Below, in pieces: positions 1 through 6,395 of a stretch of 10,125 nt of DNA. A program made the position numbers and the translations under genes. Within the stretch, counting starts at the first letter, position 1. Each line of letters starts with the position of its first letter. Below the pieces are notes generated by a model. That model had not been told where the DNA came from, did no database searches, and saw nothing but the letters and a program-made list of their open reading frames with translations. The DNA is taken from assembly GCA_020438525.1 (NCBI GenBank), contig JAGQUL010000273.1, positions 1 to 10,125 on the forward strand, read 5' to 3'. Source of the stretch: Thermoleophilia bacterium. GTDB taxonomy: Bacteria; Actinomycetota; Thermoleophilia; Gaiellales; SKUG01.

Positions 1-1326
1 GGCGGCGAAGTAGTACAGCCGCGCGCGCAACGGGCCTGGGGCGTCCACGTTGGGGCAGCGGATGTAGACCCCGCCTTCGTCCTTGACCAGAGGGGCGTCA
101 CAACGCGGGCAGTTCTTTGGGAATTGAAACTCCGGCAGGCTGGTCTTGCGCAGGTGCTTCTCCACACGCACCACATGCGGGATGATCTTGCCCGCCTTCT
201 CGACAACAATCGTGTCGCCCTCACGGATATCCTTCCGCTCCACTTCTTCCGCGTTGTGCAGGCTGACGCGGCTGACCGTGGTGCCCGCGATCTCCACGGG
301 GGTCAGCTCCGCCCACGGAGTCACGGCGCCGGACTTGCCCACGTTGACCTTGATGGCTTCCACCTGGGTGACCGCCTCGTACTTCTCGAACTTGTACGCA
401 ACCAGCCAGCGGGGGCTCTTGCTGGTGACGCCCAGCTTCTCGCGCTGGTCGAACCGGTCGACCTTCAGCACGAGCCCGTCGACCTCGAAGTCTAGTTCGT
501 GCAGGCGCTCGATCAGCGATTCGCAATGGTCTACCGCAGCGGCGAAACTCTCAAACCGCTCGACCATCGGCGTGGCCGGCAGGCCCCAGCGGGAGATTTC
601 CTTCAGGAAATCCATGTGGGTTCCGACGGGCAGCTCCGCCGTTTCGCCCACGCCGTGAGCGAAGAAGCGGATCTTCCGCTGTGCGCAGACGCGCGGGTCG
701 AGCATCTTGATCGTGCCCGCGGTCAGGTTGCGCGTGTTCGCGAAGGTCGCTTCGCCCGCGGCTTCACGCTGTGCGTTCAGGTCCGCCAGGTCGCTGTTGA
801 GCATGTAGGCTTCGCCGCGCACCTCGACGCTCGGAGGATAGTCGTCCCCCAGCAGCCGCAGCGGCACGCCGAGCAGCGTGCGCGCGTTGTGGGTGATGTC
901 GTCGCCGGTGGTTCCGTCGCCGCGGGTGGCGCCGCGCACGAGTACGCCGTGCTCGTAGAGCAGCGCAAGCGCCACCCCGTCGATCTTGAGCTCCACGACC
1001 CACCCGCACGGCTCGCCATCGAGAAGCTTCTCGACCCGCTCGCCGTACTTGAGCAGCTCGTCGCGGCTGAAGGTGTTGTCGATGGACAGCATCGGCGTGC
1101 GATGCTCGACCGACTCCAGGTGCGTGGCCGGCTGATCCCCCACCCGCTGGGTGGGGCTGTCCGGCGTGACGAGTTCCGGGTGCTCTTGCTCCAGCTTCTT
1201 GAGCTGGTGCATCAGCTTGTCGTACTCGTGGTCCGGGATCTCCGGTCGGGCCTCCACGTAGTACAGCCGGTCGTGGTGGCGGATCAGCTCACGCAGTTTT
1301 TCGATCTGTTTGCGGGCGTCTGGCAT
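1..1326 (-). CDS. ligA: NAD-dependent DNA ligase LigA, 5' 442 codons (C-terminus outside window)
   Basis: LigA seals nicks in duplex DNA using NAD+ during replication and repair. The visible part runs from the N-terminal NAD-binding segment (LYYVEARPEIPDHEYDKL, about residues 21-38) through the adenylation domain with the KxDG motif (VELKIDG; catalytic Lys114, close to E. coli Lys115), the GATRGDG loop, the OB-fold (about 310-395) and the start of the zinc finger. The start ATG at 1326 is chosen because it puts the lysine at the usual position; an in-frame ATG at 1365 would add 13 residues, and neither has a clear ribosome binding site. The zinc finger has Cys406, Cys409 and Cys424, but the usual fourth Cys is Ala429. 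The HhH and BRCT domains lie off the window. Sequence style suggests Planctomycetota (inference). It is divergent from the uvrA-like gene. Confidence 0.96.
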   Translation of the reverse strand, partial: MPDARKQIEKLRELIRHHDRLYYVEARPEIPDHEYDKLMHQLKKLEQEHPELVTPDSPTQRVGDQPATHLESVEHRTPMLSIDNTFSRDELLKYGERVEKLLDGEPCGWVVELKIDGVALALLYEHGVLVRGATRGDGTTGDDITHNARTLLGVPLRLLGDDYPPSVEVRGEAYMLNSDLADLNAQREAAGEATFANTRNLTAGTIKMLDPRVCAQRKIRFFAHGVGETAELPVGTHMDFLKEISRWGLPATPMVERFESFAAAVDHCESLIERLHELDFEVDGLVLKVDRFDQREKLGVTSKSPRWLVAYKFEKYEAVTQVEAIKVNVGKSGAVTPWAELTPVEIAGTTVSRVSLHNAEEVERKDIREGDTIVVEKAGKIIPHVVRVEKHLRKTSLPEFQFPKNCPRCDAPLVKDEGGVYIRCPNVDAPGPLRARLYYFAA

Positions 1327-1442
1327 CTGGAGGGTAGCCGGAGCGGTTTGACGCTGCGGGCGCATGGCGGCAAGCGAGTGGTGGCCTCAGGCGGGCTGGC
1401 ACGTTATCCTACAGGATTCCGCCCGCTTCTCCGACGCCCACT
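1327..1442. promoter_or_regulatory. divergent spacer between ligA and the uvrA-like gene
   Basis: This 116-bp spacer must hold the start signals of both genes if they are transcribed separately. A TATCCT hexamer at 1405-1410 resembles a -10 box for the plus-strand gene and overlaps a small palindrome (ATCCT, 2-nt gap, AGGAT, 1406-1417). No convincing -35 box lies upstream and no LexA-type (SOS) box was recognised. Promoter activity is a guess from position. Confidence 0.25.
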
Positions 1443-4259
1443 ATGACAGCAGTTCCGGCATCTCGTCCCGAGACCCCGACCGACCGTGGAGTGATCCGGG
1501 TTGTCGGCGCGCGGGACCACAATCTGCGGGACGTGGACCTCGAGTTGCCCCGCAACCAGACGATCGTGTTCTGCGGCCTCTCGGGCAGCGGCAAGACCAC
1601 CATGGCGATTGACACGCTGTACGCGGAGGGCCAGCGGCGGTACATCGAGAGCTTCTCCACCTACACGCGTCAATTCCTGGAACAGCTCGACAAGCCCGAC
1701 GCGGACAAGATCGAGGGCCTGCCGCCCGCGGTGGCGGTTACGCAGAACCAGGCGAGTCGCTCGAACCGCGCCACGGTCGCGACGGCCACCGAGATCGCGG
1801 ACCACCTGAGGCTGCTGTTCGCCCGGCTCGGCCAGGTTTTCTGCCCCGGCTGCGGGAAGCCCGTGGTGAGGGATTCAGCGGAGTCCATTGCCGAGTCCTT
1901 CGCTGAGCTTCCGCCCGGCAACAAGGCGATGCTCGCGTTCCCCTTTACGCCGCAAGACGAACACTGGCGGCAGGAACTGGTGGAAGCGGGTTTTGTGCGC
2001 GCGATTGTCAGCGGGGAGACCGTAAGCCTCGATGGCGGCCCGGTTGGCGTTGTCGATGAAGTAGTCTGGGTTCTCGTGGACCGACTGACCACCGGCGATG
2101 CCGCGCAGGCGCGGCTTACCGAGTCGGTCGAGTCCGCCCTGGAGCAGGGCGAGGGGAGGTGCCTGCTGCTGGTAGAAACCTCGGGCGGCGAGGCGCCATT
2201 GGCGGTAGTCGATGGCCGCCCGTGGCGCCTGCGCCGGTACAGCCGCTCGCTGCACTGCGCGGCGTGCGACCGCGCGTTCGCCACGCCTACGCCGCAGTTG
2301 TTCAACTTCAACAGCCCGCTGGGCGCGTGCCCCGCGTGCGAAGGCTTCGGCAGCACGATCGAGACCGACATGTCCCTGGTGGCGCCCGACCCCGGCAAGT
2401 CCCTCCGCCAGGGCGCGGTTGCTCCTTGGAACTCGCCGGCCTATGCGCACGAGCTGGAGGAGCTGATCGCGCTGGCGCCGGACTACGACCTCCCGCTCGA
2501 CGCGCCGTTTTCCGAGCTGTCGCAGGAGCACCTGGATATCGTGCTGCACGGCTCCCCGCGTCACAACTTCGGCGGCCTCGACGGCTTCTTCGCGTGGCTG
2601 GAACGCCGCAAGTACAAGATGCACCTCCGCGTGTTCCTCAGCCGCTGGCGCAGCTACCGCAGTTGCGACGCTTGCCGCGGAGCGCGCCTCAAGCCCGACG
2701 CGCTCGCGGTGCGGGTAGGCGGACGCAACATCGCCGAACTCATGGCGCTGCCGCCGCGGCAGGTGCTGGAATTCTTCGCCTCTCTCGAACTTACCGAGGC
2801 CCAGCGGCAGGTGAGCCGCGCCATGCTCGACCAGGTCCTGGCGAGGCTCAATTACCTCGTGGAGGTCGGCCTGGGCTACCTCACCCTCGACCGCGCGCTG
2901 CGCACGCTCAGCTCGGGCGAGGGGCAAAGGGTCGCCATGTGCAGCACGCTTGGCTCGAACCTCGTCGACATGCTGTACGTGCTCGACGAGCCCACCGCCG
3001 GATTGCACGCGGTGGACGTCGACCGGCTGGCGGGCGCCATCCGACGCTTGCGCGACCGCGGCAACACGGTGATCGTGGTCGACCACGAGGAAGAGGTCAT
3101 CCGCGGCGCGGACCACGTGGTCGAGTTCGGCCCCGGCGCCGGCGCGGAGGGTGGCGACATCGTCTTTCAGGGGCCGCCAGACCAGCTCACGCAGTGCAGC
3201 CACAGCAACACCGGCGATTGGCTGGCGGGGCGTCGCGCAATGATCAGCGGCAGCAGCCCCAACCAGGCGGAGAAGTGGCTCGAGGTTCACGGCGTGCGGG
3301 GGAACAACCTCCAGGGCCTGGATGTCCGCGTGCCGCTCGGCGTGCTCACGGTGGTGACCGGCGTGAGCGGCGCCGGCAAGAGCACGCTGGTGCTCAAGAC
3401 GCTCTACCCCGCATTGTGCCGCGCGCTGGGAAAAGAGAACGGCGCCGCGGCCCTCGCGTTCGATCAACTCACCGGCGCAGCGCAACTCGACGACGTGGTG
3501 CTGGTCGACCAGCAGCCCATCAGCCGCTCGCCGCGTTCCAACCCCCTGACGTACATCAAGGCGTTCGACCCGATCCGCGCGGTCTTCGCGGAGCAGCCCG
3601 ACGCGCAGGCGCGCGGGTTCACCAGCGGGCACTTCAGCTGCAACGTGGAGGGGGGGCGCTGCGAGGTGTGCCAGGGCGCGGGGCGCGTGGAGGTGGACAT
3701 GCAGTTCCTGGCGGACATCAGCATGCGGTGCCGCGAGTGCGAGGGCCGCCGCTACCGCCGGGAGGTGCTCGACATCACCTACCGCGGCCGGGACATCTCG
3801 GAGGTGCTGGAGATGACCGCGCAGGAGGCCTTCCGCTTCTTCCGCGGGCACAAGAAGGTGCAGCAGAAGCTCAAGGTGCTGCTGGACGTGGGACTGGGCT
3901 ACCTGCCGCTGGGGCAGCCCGCAAGCACACTTTCCGGCGGCGAAGCGCAGCGTCTGAAGCTGGCCGGCTCGCTGGCGGGCAAACAGGCGGGCCGCGCTTT
4001 GTTCATCCTCGATGAACCCACCCGCGGCCTGCACTTCTCCGACGTGGTGCGGCTGATCGACTGCTTCGACGCGCTCTTGGAAGTGGGGCACTCGCTGCTT
4101 GTCATCGAGCACAACCTGCAGCTCATTTTGGCGGCCGACCACGTGATCGACCTCGGCCCCGGCGGCGGCGACCAGGGTGGCCGAATCGTCGCGCAGGGCA
4201 CGCCGTCCGAGGTAGCGGCGTGCGAGGCGAGCGCGACGGCGAGCTACCTCGCGAAGTAG
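1443..4259 (+). CDS. uvrA: UvrA-family excinuclease ABC ATPase, divergent form (938 aa)
   Basis: UvrA proteins dimerise, find bulky DNA lesions and load UvrB in nucleotide excision repair. The full two-ATPase layout is present at nearly E. coli length (940 aa). First half: Walker A GLSGSGKT (45-52), CPGC (134-137), zinc module C272/C275/C296/C299, signature LSSGEGQR (489-496), Walker B with D515-E516, switch His548. Second half: Walker A GVSGAGKS (640-647), zinc module C740/C743/C763/C766 with canonical 19-residue spacing, signature LSGGEAQR (830-837), Walker B D857-E858, His890. The first half departs from housekeeping UvrA: TTMA after the P-loop lysine instead of SSLA, LSSGEGQR instead of LSGGEAQR, and VDHEE instead of VEHDE. 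It may therefore be a second UvrA paralogue, as known in planctomycetes and others, not the only UvrA. The ATG at 1443 has no obvious ribosome binding site. Confidence 0.93.
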   Translation: MTAVPASRPETPTDRGVIRVVGARDHNLRDVDLELPRNQTIVFCGLSGSGKTTMAIDTLYAEGQRRYIESFSTYTRQFLEQLDKPDADKIEGLPPAVAVTQNQASRSNRATVATATEIADHLRLLFARLGQVFCPGCGKPVVRDSAESIAESFAELPPGNKAMLAFPFTPQDEHWRQELVEAGFVRAIVSGETVSLDGGPVGVVDEVVWVLVDRLTTGDAAQARLTESVESALEQGEGRCLLLVETSGGEAPLAVVDGRPWRLRRYSRSLHCAACDRAFATPTPQLFNFNSPLGACPACEGFGSTIETDMSLVAPDPGKSLRQGAVAPWNSPAYAHELEELIALAPDYDLPLDAPFSELSQEHLDIVLHGSPRHNFGGLDGFFAWLERRKYKMHLRVFLSRWRSYRSCDACRGARLKPDALAVRVGGRNIAELMALPPRQVLEFFASLELTEAQRQVSRAMLDQVLARLNYLVEVGLGYLTLDRALRTLSSGEGQRVAMCSTLGSNLVDMLYVLDEPTAGLHAVDVDRLAGAIRRLRDRGNTVIVVDHEEEVIRGADHVVEFGPGAGAEGGDIVFQGPPDQLTQCSHSNTGDWLAGRRAMISGSSPNQAEKWLEVHGVRGNNLQGLDVRVPLGVLTVVTGVSGAGKSTLVLKTLYPALCRALGKENGAAALAFDQLTGAAQLDDVVLVDQQPISRSPRSNPLTYIKAFDPIRAVFAEQPDAQARGFTSGHFSCNVEGGRCEVCQGAGRVEVDMQFLADISMRCRECEGRRYRREVLDITYRGRDISEVLEMTAQEAFRFFRGHKKVQQKLKVLLDVGLGYLPLGQPASTLSGGEAQRLKLAGSLAGKQAGRALFILDEPTRGLHFSDVVRLIDCFDALLEVGHSLLVIEHNLQLILAADHVIDLGPGGGDQGGRIVAQGTPSEVAACEASATASYLAK

Positions 4260-4337
4260 TCGATCGGCTACTTTTCATCACCCACGCGACATGCATGCGA
4301 AGAAAGTAGTCGATCGGCTACGCACGGTCGCGACATG
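4251..4337. repeat. imperfect tandem duplication across the uvrA-like stop codon
   Basis: Two adjacent units (4251-4293 and 4297-4337) share three blocks in the same order: GCGAAG, then the exact 18-mer AAGTAGTCGATCGGCTAC (4254-4271 and 4304-4321, 50 bp apart), then CGCGACATG (4285-4293 and 4329-4337). The sequence between the last two blocks differs (13 versus 7 nt). The core GTAGTCGATCGGCTAC is a near palindrome, perfect as RNA if a U-G pair is allowed. The first unit includes the last two codons and stop of the uvrA-like gene; the second encodes residues near the start of the next small ORF. The repeat sits where gene style and CGATCG density change. Confidence 0.85.
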
Positions 4338-4470
4338 GGACCGGCTGCGCTCGACCATCCCGACCGCCGCGGCGGATCTCGTCGGCGAGATCGCCGACGA
4401 ACACCCCCTGAGCCACGACGACGCCGCGCTGCTGTCGCGAATCGCGGCGGATGTCACGTCTCGCTGCTAG
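4291..4470 (+). CDS. small orphan ORF, 59 aa, possibly an N-terminally truncated gene
   Basis: The frame from ATG 4291 to TAG 4470 encodes 59 residues beginning MHAKKVVDRLRTVATWDRLR and ending in AADVTSRC. The composition is that of an ordinary soluble helical protein (many A, D, R, L), and synonymous choices resemble the downstream genes. No known family was recognised. There is no clear ribosome binding site. The frame is open upstream to a TAG at 4213 but has no other start codon there, and the second copy of the boundary repeat encodes KVVDRL near its N-terminus. It could be the remnant of a longer gene cut at the junction. A coding frame that starts at 4335 in another register overlaps it and was not taken as real. 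Confidence 0.45.
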   Translation: MHAKKVVDRLRTVATWDRLRSTIPTAAADLVGEIADEHPLSHDDAALLSRIAADVTSRC

Positions 4471-4504
4471 CACGCTGCGCCCGCGCACATCGCGGGAAAC
4501 CGCA

Positions 4505-4533
4505 CGTATTCGTGTTGTACACACACGAATACG
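4505..4533. promoter_or_regulatory. 29-bp inverted repeat, likely operator before the first XRE gene
   Basis: Perfect 11-bp arms (CGTATTCGTGT at 4505-4515, ACACGAATACG at 4523-4533) flank a 7-nt spacer TGTACAC. The site lies 38 bp before the chosen GTG of the first XRE-like gene and after the stop of the 59-aa ORF. It is AT-richer than its surroundings and has no T-run after it, so an operator is more likely than a terminator. A second small hairpin (AGACT, 4-nt loop, AGTCT; 4552-4565) lies immediately upstream of the GTG. Autoregulation by the neighbouring XRE protein is inferred from position. Confidence 0.6.
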
Positions 4534-4571
4534 CAGTGGTGGCGCACCAGCAGACTCGACAGTCTTTCGTG

Positions 4572-4808
4572 GTGGATGCACGCGACCGGAAAGTCGTACG
4601 CGCGATCGGGCGCAACCTCGCCGCCGAGCGCAGCAGGTCGGGCCTGACGCAGGAGCAGGTCGCCGACCGGATGGGCGTGCAGGTGACGCAGTACGCGCGG
4701 CTCGAACAGGGCGACACCGACTCCGGCATCTCCAAGTACGTCCGGGCCGCCCAGGCGATCGGCGCGCCCTACACCGCGATGTTCCACGGGCTCGAGGAGC
4801 CCGGATGA
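4572..4808 (+). CDS. single-domain XRE-like HTH protein 1 (78 aa)
   Basis: A small probable transcription regulator of the XRE/Cro-CI helix-turn-helix type. The HTH core LTQEQVADRMGVQVTQYARL (about residues 25-44) is followed by EQGDTDSGISKYVRAAQAIG, the helix that closes the five-helix fold. No effector domain is present. The second GTG of a GTG-GTG pair is chosen because it gives MDARDRKVVRAIGRNLAAER, which aligns with the start of the third paralogue (MDPRDSELLVAIGRNLAAGR). An upstream in-frame ATG at 4335 would add a low-complexity extension overlapping the 59-aa ORF and the palindrome. The stop overlaps the next start (ATGA), suggesting translational coupling. No ribosome binding site is evident. 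Confidence 0.8.
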   Translation: MDARDRKVVRAIGRNLAAERSRSGLTQEQVADRMGVQVTQYARLEQGDTDSGISKYVRAAQAIGAPYTAMFHGLEEPG

Positions 4809-5047
4809 CCTCGCATCGCACGCTCTACATCGCCAAGCGGCTCGGTCGGAACCTGCAGTCGGCGCGCAGCTCGCGCGGCATGCGCCAGGCGGACGTGGCG
4901 GAGCGGATGCGGATCGAGCCGAGCCAGTACGCACGTCTCGAGCGCGGCGAGCACGAGAGCGGCGTGGTCAAGTACCTCGATGCCTACTGGGCGATCGGCA
5001 TGACGCCCGACGAGTTCTTCCACCGCCTCGAGCAGCGCGTTCCGTAG
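4805..5047 (+). CDS. single-domain XRE-like HTH protein 2 (80 aa)
   Basis: Second paralogue in the array. Its ATG overlaps the TGA of protein 1 by 4 nt, so both are probably made from one transcript. The HTH region reads MRQADVAERMRIEPSQYARL (about residues 26-45), followed by ERGEHESGVVKYLDAYWAIG. Shared with its neighbours are RNL near residue 16, QY(A)RLE/M-x-G, the G-[IV]-x-KY motif, and a phenylalanine-containing end (FFHRLE against FHGLE). It is the most diverged of the three (MRQADV replaces LTQEQV), so it may bind a different site or act as a heterodimer partner. No effector domain is present. Confidence 0.82.
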   Translation: MTSHRTLYIAKRLGRNLQSARSSRGMRQADVAERMRIEPSQYARLERGEHESGVVKYLDAYWAIGMTPDEFFHRLEQRVP

Positions 5048-5080
5048 CTCGCATTCGAACGCGTGGACAACAGATCTGGC

Positions 5081-5107
5081 GATCACGGCAACACATCTGC
5101 CGTGGTC
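5081..5107. promoter_or_regulatory. 27-bp inverted repeat before the third XRE gene
   Basis: Arms GATCACGGCA (5081-5090) and TGCCGTGGTC (5098-5107) match at 9 of 10 positions, the exception being a T-G pair, around a 7-nt spacer ACACATC. It lies 31 bp before the GTG at 5139. Placement and spacer length are like those of the inverted repeat before the first XRE gene, though the arm sequences differ. It could be an operator, or a weak terminator after the second XRE gene; no T-run follows. Confidence 0.5.
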
Positions 5108-5138
5108 AAGCGCGTCGCGGCACGTCAGCCTGTACGCC

Positions 5139-5363
5139 GTGGATCCTCGTGACTCGGAGCTGCTCGTCGCCATCGGCCGCAACCTCGCCGCGGGGCGAGC
5201 GCGTGCAGACCTGACCCAGGAACAGGTCGCGCAGCTGATCGGGATGCTCGGCCAGCAATACCAGCGGATGGAGCGCGGTCGGCACGACACCGGCATCACC
5301 AAGTACGTGCATGCCGCGCGTGCGATCGGCATGCCGATCTCGGAGCTGTTCCACGGACTGTGA
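5139..5363 (+). CDS. single-domain XRE-like HTH protein 3 (74 aa)
   Basis: Third paralogue, closest to protein 1. The start is a GTG giving MDPRDSELLVAIGRNLAAGR. The HTH core is LTQEQVAQLIGMLGQQYQRM (about 25-44), followed by ERGRHDTGITKYVHAARAIG and the shared end LFHGL. The recognition region differs from proteins 1 and 2 (GMLGQQYQR against GVQVTQYAR and RIEPSQYAR), so the three may recognise different DNA. It is separated from protein 2 by 91 bp that include an inverted repeat, so it may have its own promoter. The stop codon TGA is part of the first GTGACGA site downstream. Confidence 0.8.
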   Translation: MDPRDSELLVAIGRNLAAGRARADLTQEQVAQLIGMLGQQYQRMERGRHDTGITKYVHAARAIGMPISELFHGL

Positions 5364-5418
5364 CGATCCCGTGACGAAGTCGGCACGGTTTCGTCACGAA
5401 CTGCGCGCATCTCGTCAC
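5360..5418. promoter_or_regulatory. cluster of four helically phased GTGACGA sites
   Basis: GTGACGA occurs at 5360-5366 and 5371-5377, and its reverse complement TCGTCAC at 5391-5397 and 5412-5418. Start-to-start distances are 11, 20 and 21 bp, close to whole turns of B-DNA, so all four sites face the same side. The two middle sites form a perfect 9-bp inverted repeat (CGTGACGAA 5370-5378, TTCGTCACG 5390-5398) around 11 nt. The cluster ends 23 bp before the ATG at 5442. This is the layout of a multi-site operator or enhancer; the binding protein is unknown, with the neighbouring XRE proteins as candidates. Confidence 0.6.
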
Positions 5419-5441
5419 ACGTGGTGCGCGACGATCGATGC

Positions 5442-5771
5442 ATGGACCCCGACCCCGAACGGCTGCTGCTCACGATCGCCGACCACCTGCACGAGCACTG
5501 CGAGTGCAGGCCGGGCGCCACGGGCGGCGCGCGCTGCGCGGCGTGCGACCTGCGTGCGCAGCTTCGCGACGTGCGCGAGCAGGTGCTCGCGTGGCGCGCG
5601 GAGTGGCGACGCATCGGCGACCGGCGCGACGACGCGATCGCGAACGGCGAGACCCATCTCGCGCGGCACGCCGAGCACTGCGAGACGTGCGCGTCGCTGT
5701 CGCAGGTGGCGGGCGCGCTGCGCGTGCACCGTGCGCCGCCGGATGATCACTCGGTGACGAGCTCCTCGTAG
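5442..5771 (+). CDS. small Cys/His protein with a ZAS-like (anti-sigma-type) zinc motif, 109 aa
   Basis: The protein carries two cysteine/histidine clusters. The N-terminal one is HLHEHCEC (about residues 15-22) followed by CAAC (about 34-37). The C-terminal one is HAEHCETC, which fits the Hx3Cx2C pattern of zinc-binding anti-sigma (ZAS) domains and is followed by a helix ASLSQVAGALRVH. Between them is a charged helix (LRDVREQVLAWRAEWRRIGD). No membrane segment is present, so it would be a soluble zinc protein. ATG 5442 is preferred over GTG 5421/5424 because MDPDPERLLLTIADHL resembles the start of XRE protein 3. No sigma factor is adjacent, so an anti-sigma role is only one possibility. Its end overlaps the convergent flavin-reductase-like gene by 25 bp. 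Confidence 0.7.
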   Translation: MDPDPERLLLTIADHLHEHCECRPGATGGARCAACDLRAQLRDVREQVLAWRAEWRRIGDRRDDAIANGETHLARHAEHCETCASLSQVAGALRVHRAPPDDHSVTSSS

Positions 5772-6385
5772 CTTGGTCGTCGCAGCTCGAAGCGGTCGCG
5801 CGTGGTCGAGTAGGTGGAGCCGCCCATCCGCGCGATCGCGTCGAGCCGGCCCGGGTCGACCCGGTCGCGCTCGTCCCACAGCCGCTCGGCGACGTGGAAC
5901 GCGACGCACTCGCCGATCACCACGCGGCCGTTGCCGACCTCCACCACCTGCGTGAGCCGGCACTCGATCGCGATCGGGGCCTGCGCCACCACCGGAACGT
6001 CGAGCAGGTCGGCGTCGACCGCGTCGAGCCCGGCAAGGGTGAACTCGTCGACGTCGGCAGGCGCGTTCGCAGACGTGAGGTTCATCCGCTCGACGAGGTC
6101 GTGGCCCGCCACGTGCACGACGAACTCGCCGGTCGCGCGCACGTTGGTGACGGTGTCCTTGTCGCCGATCGAGGTGAACGCGACGGATGGCGGGTCGGAT
6201 GCGGCGACCGTGAAGTAGGAGTGGGGCGCGAGGTTGCGCGTGCCGTCGGTCGCGCGGGTGGAGACCCAGGCGATCGGTCGCGGCACCACGAGCGAGTTGA
6301 GCAGGAAGTACAGCGACTTCGTGTCGTGGTCTGCGGGAATGAGCGTGCGCATCGGCTCGCGCGCGGCGGTCGTCGTCTGGTCCAT
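5747..6385 (-). CDS. flavin reductase-like FMN-binding split-barrel protein (212 aa)
   Basis: Member of the flavin reductase-like/DIM6-NTAB family, whose members bind FMN and include reductase components of monooxygenases and flavoredoxins. Hallmarks visible are VVPRPIAWVSTR (33-44), the NLAPHSYFTVAASDPPSVAF stretch (51-70), DTVTNVRATGEFVVH (77-91) and the C-terminal ARMGGSTYSTTRDRFELRRP (185-204), typical of this family. The length is normal. The ATG at 6385 lies 10 nt after the HD-GYP gene stop on the same strand, so the two are probably co-transcribed. An internal Met12 is an alternative start. No partner oxygenase is visible, and the substrate cannot be told from the sequence. Confidence 0.88.
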   Translation of the reverse strand: MDQTTTAAREPMRTLIPADHDTKSLYFLLNSLVVPRPIAWVSTRATDGTRNLAPHSYFTVAASDPPSVAFTSIGDKDTVTNVRATGEFVVHVAGHDLVERMNLTSANAPADVDEFTLAGLDAVDADLLDVPVVAQAPIAIECRLTQVVEVGNGRVVIGECVAFHVAERLWDERDRVDPGRLDAIARMGGSTYSTTRDRFELRRPSYEELVTE

Positions 6386-6395
6386 GCAGCTGATG

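Noticed and set aside
1875..4142. A 755-codon open frame on the minus strand opposite the uvrA-like gene
   Set aside because: It is an antisense shadow of GC-rich coding DNA: its residues are low-complexity Arg/Ala/His/Val strings with no motif, while the plus strand has an intact UvrA.
4335..4571. A longer form of XRE protein 1 starting at ATG 4335
   Set aside because: The added residues are Arg/Pro-rich low complexity, overlap the 59-aa ORF and cover the inverted repeat; alignment with protein 3 supports GTG 4572.
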